A stretch of DNA of 29,098 nucleotides. Origin: an uncultured Acetatifactor sp. (GTDB taxonomy: Bacteria > Bacillota > Clostridia > Lachnospirales > Lachnospiraceae). Positions within the stretch are counted from its first letter, which is position 1. Every line of letters starts with the position of its first letter. This document shows, one piece after another, positions 15,427-22,347 of the stretch. Position numbers and translations under genes: made by a program. The notes below the pieces were generated by a model. That model saw only the letters and a list, made by a program, of their open reading frames with translations. It had not been told where the DNA came from and ran no database searches. The stretch is from the NCBI GenBank assembly GCA_910578185.1, contig CAJTPN010000028.1, positions 7,665-36,762 of the forward strand, written 5' to 3'.

Positions 15427-15565
15427 ATTTTTTACACATCCTTTCTACTATCCGTTCCGCAAGCGTCCGAAGACCTGCTCTGGCAGAACGCAAACTTATT
15501 GACTTCACTTGTGGATTTGATTCGACTCCTTCTCGAATCCTTGCTGTATTGGTATTGTATGCCAT

Positions 15566-16045
15566 CTATGACGGCAATTCCTCAAAATCCAGTTCCGCTG
15601 CAAGGCCCTCCAGATTTCCCAGCAGGATTCCCAACAGCCTGCGAAGCTCCTTCACTTCCGCTTCCGACATTTCGTTTAGCATTCTGCTCTCCAGCTTTTC
15701 CATGTGCGCTTCAATCTGCATATGATTTGCATACGCCTCCTCCGTCATCCGGATCCGTTTAAGCCTTGCATCCTTATCCACTGCCTGACGCATCAAAAGG
15801 CCGTCCCGCTCCATAACCTGCAGTGTATTGGTTGCGGTAGCGCGGGAAATCCTGAATTCCTTTTCCAGATCTTTCTGATACACCGGCTCTTTGTCATGGT
15901 AGTACAAATATCCCAGAATACCTCCCTGCAGCTGACTCTTTGGGCCTTTTTCAAATCGCGGCGAACTTTTGTGAATGATATCCTTGATCTGATTGTGAAT
16001 GACCCGCAGTAAAAATGAAATTCTTTTTTCCTCTCCTTTTTCCAT
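15566..16045 (-). CDS. MarR-family transcriptional regulator
   Basis: The 159-residue protein has a winged helix-turn-helix of the MarR type. The domain runs through LGYLYYHDKEPVYQKDLEKE, then FRISRATATNTLQVMERDGLL (recognition helix), and the wing RQAVDKDARLKRIRMTEEA with the family's D-x-R-x-K/R signature. Flanking helices would form the dimer interface. GGGAGG lies 4 nt before the ATG. It is the first gene ahead of the two ABC exporter subunits, the common MarR-plus-heterodimeric-ABC arrangement in Clostridia, and its promoter carries two palindromes that are probably its own operators. Regulation of the exporter through read-through or relief of repression is the likely role. Confidence 0.93.
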   Translation of the reverse strand: MEKGEEKRISFLLRVIHNQIKDIIHKSSPRFEKGPKSQLQGGILGYLYYHDKEPVYQKDLEKEFRISRATATNTLQVMERDGLLMRQAVDKDARLKRIRMTEEAYANHMQIEAHMEKLESRMLNEMSEAEVKELRRLLGILLGNLEGLAAELDFEELPS

Positions 16046-16086
16046 GATTCCTCCCTTCTCCTTCCAGGTTTTCTTACACGCAAAAA

Positions 16087-16147
16087 GTTAGCACACTAAC
16101 CATATTGTTAGCGTACTAACTTTATCGCATTTTCCGGTATTTGTCAA
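16087..16147 (-). promoter_or_regulatory. MarR/ABC promoter with two palindromic operators
   Basis: Minus strand: TTGACA (16147-16142), 17-nt spacer, TAAAGT (16124-16119). Two near-identical palindromes, GTTAGCGTACTAAC (16107-16120) and GTTAGCACACTAAC (16087-16100), are centred 20 bp apart, about two helical turns. The first overlaps the -10 box and the second covers the start region, so binding of MarR would block transcription. Confidence 0.85.
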
Positions 16148-16160
16148 TAGGAATTTTCTT

Positions 16161-18587
16161 TTATTTTACACTTTTATCCTTTGCATTTAACTTCATAGTA
16201 AGGCTGATCCGCTTCTTGGCCACATCCACGTCCAGCACCTGTACCTCCACGATATCCCCCACGCTCACCGCATCCAAGGGATGCTTGATAAAGCGGTCCG
16301 TGATCTGAGAAATATGCACCAATCCGTCCTGATGAACGCCGATATCCACAAACACGCCAAAATCTATAACATTGCGGACCGTTCCCTTCAGAATCATACC
16401 TGGTTTCAAATCCTTCATGTCCAAAACATCGCTTCGCAAAATGGGCCTTGGCATGTCATCCCTGGGGTCGCGGGCAGGTTTTTCCAGTTCTTTTAAGATA
16501 TCCGTAAGAGTGATCTCACCGATACCCAGTTCCTCCGCCAGCTTTTTCTTATCTTTAACCCGCTTCTCCAGCCCGGAAGCCGCCGCTTTACCGCCGTTCC
16601 CATTGCCATTGCTGGTCTCCAAGGAAGGTGCCGGCGATGATGCCGTCTCCGTTCCTGTCCCCATGCCAATGGCTGCCGCCAACGCCTTGCCCATTGCCGT
16701 ATTGGTATTAGCCACACGCATAGTCTTCTGCGCCGGCTTTCTTTGAGATGTTTTGCCGCCGCTTGCTGCGGCCGCCCCATTTCCTTTGCCTGTCTGCCCC
16801 AAGGCTTTCTTCTCCGCCGCCTTTTTCTGCGCGTCGCGGACATCCTCCATGGTAAGCCCCAACCGTTCAAGCAGCTTCATTGCCGCCTCATAAGATTCCG
16901 GATGAACGCTGGTGGCGTCCAAAGGGTTATCACCGTCCAAGATGCGCATGAAACCTGCACACTGCTCAAAGGCCTTAGGTCCCAGTTTGGCAACCTTCAG
17001 GAGCTGCTTTCTGTTGGTAAAGCGGCCGTTTTTCTCCCGATAGTCTACAATATTCTTGGCAATAGTCTTGTTGATGCCGGATATGTACTCCAGAAGAGAC
17101 GCTGACGCGGTATTCAAATCCACTCCCACCTTGTTCACACTGTCCTCTACCACACCGCTCAATGCATCGCTTAATTTTTTCTGATTCATGTCATGCTGAT
17201 ACTGTCCCACGCCGATGGACTTGGGATCAATCTTCACCAGCTCCGCCAGGGGATCCTGCAGTCTTCTGGCGATGGAAGCCGCACTTCTCTGCCCCACGTC
17301 AAAATTAGGAAATTCCTCTGTAGCAAGTTTGCTGGCGGAATACACGCTGGCTCCCGCCTCATTTACAATCACATATTGCACCGGCTTGTCCAGTTCTTTC
17401 AAAAGCTCCACAATAATCTGCTCAGATTCTCTGGAAGCCGTACCATTCCCTACGGAAATCAAGTCTATGCCATACTTTTTGATCAGCTTTTTCAGCTCGG
17501 CCTTCGCCTCTTCCACCTTATTCTGGGGTGCGGTGGGATAAATCACCTTTGTATCCAGCACCTTTCCGGTGGGATCCACCACGGCCAGCTTACAGCCTGT
17601 TCGAAATGCAGGATCCCATCCCAGCACTACCTTCCCTGCAATGGGCGGCTGCAGCAAAAGCTGCTCCAGATTCTTTCCAAAGACGGAGATCGCCCCGTCC
17701 TCCGCTTTTTCCGTCAGTTCATTGCGGATTTCCCGCTCAATCGCAGGTGCGATGAGCCGGTCATAGCTGTCCTCCATAGCCTCCAGCAACAGCGGCGAAG
17801 TATACGGATTATCAGATATAAGAGTCTTTTTTCCCAAAAACCGTTGAATCCGCTCCACAGGCGCATTGACCTTTACAGACAACACCTTTTCCGCCTCTCC
17901 CCGGTTCAATGCCAGCACTCTGTGTCCGGCCACCTTTTTCACGGGCTCCTCAAAATTATAATACATCTCATATACGCTCTGCGCCTTTTCGTCTTTTGCG
18001 GTGCTGACGATAACGCCCTCCTCGATGGTAACTTCGCGAATATAGCTGCGGTAGTCTGCATTGTCGGAAATACTCTCCGCAATAATATCCTTTGCACCCT
18101 GCAATGCCTCTTCCGGCGTCCTGACCTGAAGCGATTCTTCCACATCTGCCCCTGTGACATACTTTGCCGCCTCCTCCGACACCGGCCCGGCAGCGTTCTG
18201 GGCCAAGATATATTCTGCCAGTCCGTCCAGTCCCTTGGCCTTGGCCACGCTGGCTCTGGTTTTCCTCTTCGGACGATAAGGGCGGTACAAATCCTCCACC
18301 ACCACAAGCGTCTGGGCCGCAAGTATCTTCTCTTTCAGCTCTTCCGTCAGTTTTCCCTGTTCCTCAATGCTGCCCAGCACCTGCTCTTTCTTCTCTTCCA
18401 GATTGCGCAAATACAAAAGCCTTTCGTGCAGGTCCCTGAGCTGTTCATCATTCAGAGAACCTGTAGCCTCTTTTCTATATCGGGAGATAAAGGGGATGGT
18501 ACTGCCCTCGTCTATAAGCTTCACCGCAGCCTCCACCTGCCACTTTTCCACCTTCAGCTCCTCTGTAATTTTCTGATAAATATCCAT
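16161..18587 (-). CDS. tex: Tex family RNA-binding transcription accessory protein
   Basis: The 808-residue protein has the Tex order of domains: an N-terminal helical region with STIPFISRYRKEATGSLNDE (residues about 29-48), a YqgF-like RNase H fold (VVLGWDPAFRTGCKLAVVDP), helix-hairpin-helix segments (DLNTASASLLEYISGINKTI), and a C-terminal S1 RNA-binding domain (GTVRNVIDFGVFVDIGVHQD). It is longer than typical Tex (about 720-780) because of a low-complexity Ala/Gly/Thr-rich linker, roughly residues 590-690, between the HhH region and S1. The ribosome site is weak (AAAGG, 11 nt). Tex affects transcription and RNA metabolism in several bacteria. Its promoter is followed by an unusual early terminator (18668-18694). 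Confidence 0.95.
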   Translation of the reverse strand: MDIYQKITEELKVEKWQVEAAVKLIDEGSTIPFISRYRKEATGSLNDEQLRDLHERLLYLRNLEEKKEQVLGSIEEQGKLTEELKEKILAAQTLVVVEDLYRPYRPKRKTRASVAKAKGLDGLAEYILAQNAAGPVSEEAAKYVTGADVEESLQVRTPEEALQGAKDIIAESISDNADYRSYIREVTIEEGVIVSTAKDEKAQSVYEMYYNFEEPVKKVAGHRVLALNRGEAEKVLSVKVNAPVERIQRFLGKKTLISDNPYTSPLLLEAMEDSYDRLIAPAIEREIRNELTEKAEDGAISVFGKNLEQLLLQPPIAGKVVLGWDPAFRTGCKLAVVDPTGKVLDTKVIYPTAPQNKVEEAKAELKKLIKKYGIDLISVGNGTASRESEQIIVELLKELDKPVQYVIVNEAGASVYSASKLATEEFPNFDVGQRSAASIARRLQDPLAELVKIDPKSIGVGQYQHDMNQKKLSDALSGVVEDSVNKVGVDLNTASASLLEYISGINKTIAKNIVDYREKNGRFTNRKQLLKVAKLGPKAFEQCAGFMRILDGDNPLDATSVHPESYEAAMKLLERLGLTMEDVRDAQKKAAEKKALGQTGKGNGAAAASGGKTSQRKPAQKTMRVANTNTAMGKALAAAIGMGTGTETASSPAPSLETSNGNGNGGKAAASGLEKRVKDKKKLAEELGIGEITLTDILKELEKPARDPRDDMPRPILRSDVLDMKDLKPGMILKGTVRNVIDFGVFVDIGVHQDGLVHISQITDRFIKHPLDAVSVGDIVEVQVLDVDVAKKRISLTMKLNAKDKSVK

Positions 18588-18667
18588 AACTAACCATACC
18601 TTTCTTTTGATTGGGATAAACCTTTTCCTGATATGAAATTCTGTGTTATTCTCCCCTCCTTACTACT

Positions 18668-18694
18668 AAAAAACCGCCCTGCGAAATAAGGCGG
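18668..18694 (-). terminator. Terminator hairpin at the very start of the tex transcript
   Basis: Minus strand: CCGCC (18694-18690), an 11-nt loop, GGCGG (18678-18674), then TTTTTT. It begins only about 8 nt after the predicted transcription start of the promoter at 18709-18737, giving a predicted prematurely ended RNA of about 35 nt. AGGAGG precedes the hairpin. Confidence 0.7.
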
Positions 18695-18708
18695 ATACCT
18701 CCTGTATC

Positions 18709-18737
18709 ATTATATGTCCTCCTCCAAAATATGTCAA
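18709..18737 (-). promoter_or_regulatory. Consensus promoter of tex
   Basis: Minus strand: TTGACA (18737-18732), 17-nt spacer, TATAAT (18714-18709), a full consensus match. The start is predicted near 18702, giving a leader of about 115 nt before the tex ATG. Confidence 0.85.
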
Positions 18738-18857
18738 TTCCCATGGCAAAATTATCATGGCTGGCGTTAACGATTCGCCACTTTTCACACCCACGCCGCC
18801 CCAAGGTGCAACGGCTTATAAGCGTAAAATATTTTAAAGGAAACCCTTCCCATTCCT

Positions 18858-18886
18858 TTGACATATTTCCTATAAAATGGTAAAGT
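18858..18886 (+). promoter_or_regulatory. Promoter of the small membrane protein gene
   Basis: TTGACA (18858-18863), 17-nt spacer, TAAAGT (18881-18886), about 50 nt before the ATG at 18936. It diverges from the tex promoter; about 120 bp separate the two -35 boxes and I see no gene between them. Confidence 0.75.
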
Positions 18887-18935
18887 ATAGTAAAAAGAAA
18901 ACAATACTTTTTGTTAAGGACGAGGAGCCTGGCCA

Positions 18936-19394
18936 ATGGACTTTAACCACAACAGCGGTAACCAACAGAATAACAAAAACGACCAGTGGGACAAATGGAA
19001 CAGCAATGCCTCCAACAACAGCTATTACAACCAGCCAACCCACAGACCTTACGGTCAGGGCTTTATGGTGGCTTCCGGCGTGTGTGGTCTGTTGTCCATA
19101 ACCACCTGCTGCACCGGTTTTTTATCCCTTCCCTTTGGCGCCCTGGGCATTCTTTTTGCCGTTTTAACCTATCGCAAGGGAAAGCGGATGAATTCTACCT
19201 GCGTAATCGGAATTGTCTTTTCCTGTATCGGTATTTTTACCGCTTTGGTCATGATCGTTTACTCCTTTGCCATGCTGCCTGTCTTTATGGAAAACGAAGC
19301 ATTCCGCAGCCAATTAGACGCTGTCACACAGCAAATGTACGGTTTAGATTTTATAGAATTCATGGAATATTACGGCTATACCTTTGAACAATAA
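18936..19394 (+). CDS. Small membrane protein, DUF4190-like
   Basis: The 152-residue protein has a hydrophilic Asn/Gln-rich N-terminus (residues 1-40), then hydrophobic segments at about 44-62, 64-79 and 88-114, and a short acidic C-terminal tail (FIEFMEYYGYTFEQ). The pattern of an Asn/Pro/Tyr-rich head followed by a Gly-rich pair of helices (GVCGLLSITTCCTG, LPFGALGILFAVL) is that of DUF4190-type proteins common in Lachnospiraceae. GAGGAG lies 8 nt before the ATG. Function is unknown. The gene has its own promoter and is followed by 225 bp before the next ORF, in which I see only an unremarkable TTACAT/ATGTAA hairpin near 19414. Confidence 0.8.
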   Translation: MDFNHNSGNQQNNKNDQWDKWNSNASNNSYYNQPTHRPYGQGFMVASGVCGLLSITTCCTGFLSLPFGALGILFAVLTYRKGKRMNSTCVIGIVFSCIGIFTALVMIVYSFAMLPVFMENEAFRSQLDAVTQQMYGLDFIEFMEYYGYTFEQ

Positions 19395-19619
19395 CTTTCA
19401 TACGTCCTGCCGTCTTACATGAAATGTAAAAACGGTATGACGCATCGTATCCAACATTAGCAGCTTGATAACTACCAGCCTCGTACTTGGCGGGTAAAAT
19501 TATATTCCATTTGTGGAAGCCCTGCGGCAAAATAAAATGGTAAAAATTTGTCTCAAAGCAAAAAGCGCCCGGAAGGACACAAGCGCAAGAAAATCCAACT
19601 GGACTAGGAGGTATTTTTT

Positions 19620-20162
19620 ATGATGTTATCGCCACTCAATTATTATGGTTCGAATTTTTACGGCAATTCCCCAATGGGTTTTGGTCAAAACAGCCTGGGG
19701 CCATCCGTTTTTTCTTCCCAGGAAGACGAACGCATTAACGGCAGACAACTCCCCGGTATCCAAGGGAACAAAGAACAGGAAAATAAAGGCGTCCAAAAGG
19801 ATCCTTCAGAAGAATGCCAGACTTGCAAAAAGCGTAAATACCAGGACGGCTCCGACGAAATGGTTTCTTTCAAAAGCCCCCAGCACGTATCCCCGGAAAG
19901 CGCAGGATCGGCAGTGCGCGCCCACGAGCAGGAGCATGTTTCCAACGCCTACAAAAAGGCCGCCATGAAAAACGGGAAGGTGGTTTCCGCTTCCGTATCC
20001 ATTCACACTGCGGTCTGTCCAGAATGCGGAAGAACCTATGTGTCTGGAGGCACCACTCATACCCAGATTAAATATTATAACGAAGATAATCCTTACCAGA
20101 AAAATCTAAAATCCGCAGACAGAACAAAATATGCCGGCATGAACCTGGATTACGCGGTTTAG
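19620..20162 (+). CDS. Putative zinc metallopeptidase-like protein with HEQEH motif
   Basis: The 180-residue protein has a low-complexity N-terminus rich in Asn, Gly and Ser (NYYGSNFYGNSPMGFGQNS). A conserved core follows at about residues 90-150: SAVRAHEQEHVSNAYKKA contains HExxH (H102, E103, H106), then a Ser/Val-rich strand and a CPEC pair (C133, C136). An earlier CQTC pair lies at 66-69. The VRAHEQxH context recalls the putative metalloprotease family named after Campylobacter CJM1_0395; whether it cleaves anything is unproven. No signal peptide is present. AGGAGG lies 8 nt before the ATG. The next gene starts 43 nt later on the same strand and they may share a transcript. Confidence 0.75.
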   Translation: MMLSPLNYYGSNFYGNSPMGFGQNSLGPSVFSSQEDERINGRQLPGIQGNKEQENKGVQKDPSEECQTCKKRKYQDGSDEMVSFKSPQHVSPESAGSAVRAHEQEHVSNAYKKAAMKNGKVVSASVSIHTAVCPECGRTYVSGGTTHTQIKYYNEDNPYQKNLKSADRTKYAGMNLDYAV

Positions 20163-20205
20163 AGCACCCAACAGCCGGCAGTCAAAAGTGCATAGGAGAT
20201 GGCAC

Positions 20206-20976
20206 ATGATGCAATACAAGAAAATATTCGAACTAAAAAACAAGGCAAAAGACACACTGGACGGAAAATATGGGGGCGTTGTTCTTCTTCAGGTTTTATC
20301 CGTTCTTATTACAAACGGAGTGCAGTTTCTAATCAGCAACATTGCCACCGCTACGGTATATACCGTTTATTCCCGTACCGGTTCCGAAAGCACCGCAACC
20401 TCCGTCTCCCTGTTTTTTGACTTATTGTTATTGGCGGCGTCCGCTCTGCTCTATGTGTTAAACGCAGGTATCACGCTTTACTATCTGAATATGGCATGTA
20501 AACAGCCCTTATCCGTAACAGACTTATTTTATGGATTCAGAACAGACTCCTCGAAAATCCTGGTAATCGCATGCGTGACAACCCTTTGTACGGCTATATG
20601 CCTCTATCCCAGCCAGTATCTGCTCCAGCCATTTCTAAATACCGGAGAGACAAAATGGTTGTTCTATGCTTTGCTCGCCTTGATCCTGGGCACTTGCATT
20701 TATCTTCCCGTCAACTTGGGAATTCGGCTTTCCTTTTACTTCATGTTGGATTTTCCTCAAAATTCCGCAAAGGAAACCCTAACCCTGTGCTGGCGTAGAA
20801 TGAAAGGGAATCGCAAAAGACTGTTCTGCATGGAAGCCAGTTTCCTGCCTCTGACGCTGTTATGCATCTTAAGCTTTGGCATCGGCTTTCTCTGGCTGGA
20901 ACCCTACAAGAATATGACTCGAACTTATTTTTTCCTGGATATGATGAACCCCATAGGGACAAATTCACAATCTTAA
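20206..20976 (+). CDS. DUF975-family membrane protein
   Basis: The 256-residue integral membrane protein starts MQYKKIFELKNKAKDTLDGK after a first Met, the amphipathic head usual in DUF975 proteins, followed by six hydrophobic segments. The middle contains SVTDLFYGFR and the C-terminal part LSFYFMLDFPQNSAKETLTLCWRRMKGNR, both typical of the family (D-L--GF; ---A--SW-LMKG). The start at 20206 is chosen because AGGAG lies 7 nt upstream; the longer GTG frame to 20188 includes that ribosome site. Function is unknown. It ends 26 nt before a strong bidirectional terminator. Confidence 0.85.
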   Translation: MMQYKKIFELKNKAKDTLDGKYGGVVLLQVLSVLITNGVQFLISNIATATVYTVYSRTGSESTATSVSLFFDLLLLAASALLYVLNAGITLYYLNMACKQPLSVTDLFYGFRTDSSKILVIACVTTLCTAICLYPSQYLLQPFLNTGETKWLFYALLALILGTCIYLPVNLGIRLSFYFMLDFPQNSAKETLTLCWRRMKGNRKRLFCMEASFLPLTLLCILSFGIGFLWLEPYKNMTRTYFFLDMMNPIGTNSQS

Positions 20977-20996
20977 GTAAGATGAAACGTCACAAT

Positions 20997-21056
20997 AAAA
21001 AAGGCCTGGGAAAATGATCGGCTATCAATCACATTTTCCCACAGCCTCTTTTTTTT
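20997..21056. terminator. Strong bidirectional terminator
   Basis: GGCCTGGGAAAATG pairs with CATTTTCCCACAGCCT (two mismatched bases) around a 15-nt loop. The plus strand continues in eight T's (21049-21056) and the minus strand in six (21002-20997). It serves the DUF975 gene on one side and prfB on the other. Confidence 0.92.
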
Positions 21057-21150
21057 ACTCAGTCACAGATATGCTTCTCCTGGGACTCAGGCTAATCACA
21101 ACACCACATAATTCCTGTCTGCATCCAATAGGAACTGCGAAATTGATTCC

Positions 21151-22279
21151 TCAATCCCCCTCTTTCTCGCTATTTCTGGCATTGACCCACTTCAGATAAC
21201 CGTTGATAAACAGATCCAACGATCCGTCCAGCACCGACTCTGCGTTGCCGGTCTCCACATCCGTTCTGTGGTCTTTCACCATGGTATATGGCTGCAGCAC
21301 ATAGGAACGGATTTGATTACCCCAACCGATTTCCTTCACATCGCCTCTGATATCGGACAGCTTCTCTACATTGGCTTCCTGCTGTAATAAAAACAACTTT
21401 GCCTTCAGCATCTGCATTGCCTTGTCCTTGTTCTGGAACTGGCTGCGCTCATTTTGACACTGTACCACAGTTCCCGTAGGAATATGCGTAATGCGCACAG
21501 CCGAAGAGGTCTTGTTGATATGCTGACCACCTGCGCCGCTGCTTCGATAAGTATCTATCCGCAGATCCTTCTCATCTATCTCCACATCCAGATTTTCCTC
21601 AATGTCCGGCATCACGTCCAGAGATACGAAAGAAGTCTGGCGCTTTCCCTGGGCGTTAAAAGGAGAGATCCGTACAAGCCTGTGAACACCCTTTTCGGAT
21701 TTTAAATATCCATAGGCATTATTTCCGTTTACCTGAAAGGTAACCGACTTGATTCCTGCCTCGTCTCCGTCAAGGTAATCCAATACTTCCACCTGAAAGC
21801 CCCTTTGTTCCGCCCATCTGGTATACATCCGATAAAGCATCCCACACCAGTCGCAGCTCTCCGTACCGCCGGCCCCGGCATTCAGCTTCAAAATGGCATT
21901 GTTTTTATCATATTCACCAGAAAGCAAGGTGTCAAGACGTAACGCCTCAAACTCGCCGATAAATTCATCCAGTTCAGCACGGATATCAGGAATCAACGAT
22001 ACATCGTTTTCCTCATATCCCATCTCAATAAGCGTAAGAATATCCTCATATTGATTGGACAGCTTGCTGCAGCCCTCCACCACATCCTTCAGGTTCTTCA
22101 ATTCCTTCATCTTGAGATTAGAGCGTTCCGGATCATCCCAGAACCCCGGCGCCTCCATCTCCATCTCCAACTCCTCTATGCGCTTTGACTTGTTTGCCAG
22201 GTCAAAGTGAATCCCTCACTTCCGCTAATGGAGTTTCATAAGACAAAATTTCTGTTTTCATCTGGTCTAATTCTACCAC
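21151..22279 (-). CDS. prfB: Peptide chain release factor 2, with programmed +1 frameshift
   Basis: RF2 ends translation at UGA and UAA. The first 25 codons (GTG start at 22279; MVELDQMKTEIL...VRDSL) end in an in-frame TGA at 22204-22202. Skipping T22204 continues as DLANKSKRIEELEMEMEAPG and on to 21151, giving 375 residues. The stop-recognition motif SPF (RISPFNAQGK) and the catalytic GGQ (SSGAGGQHINKTSS) are present. The start has GAGGGTGA upstream and an in-frame TAA directly before it. The gene lies 68 nt after secA with no terminator between, so the two are probably one transcript. The frameshift makes RF2 synthesis depend on its own level. Confidence 0.97.
22201..22216 (-). other. Programmed +1 frameshift site of prfB
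   Basis: On the minus strand the sequence is AGG GAT TCA CTT TGA C, matching codon for codon the E. coli site AGG GGG TAT CTT TGA C. The CTT at 22207-22205 is the slippery codon and AGGGA is a weaker internal Shine-Dalgarno-like element than the classic AGGGGG. Confidence 0.93.
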
Positions 22280-22347
22280 TTAACGTCACCCTCTTTCATT
22301 AAAATATATTTTTCACTCAGTTCCCTGGGGCTTGGCTCAATCCTTTC

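Noticed and set aside
17193..18593. 466-codon plus-strand ORF opposite tex
   Set aside because: It is the antisense of a clearly coding gene; composition is Leu/His/Arg/Ser-rich with no domain and no ribosome site. Long antisense frames arise here from tex codon bias.
18646..18936. 96-codon minus-strand ORF upstream of tex
   Set aside because: It runs through two promoters and a terminator; no ribosome site and no protein-like pattern.
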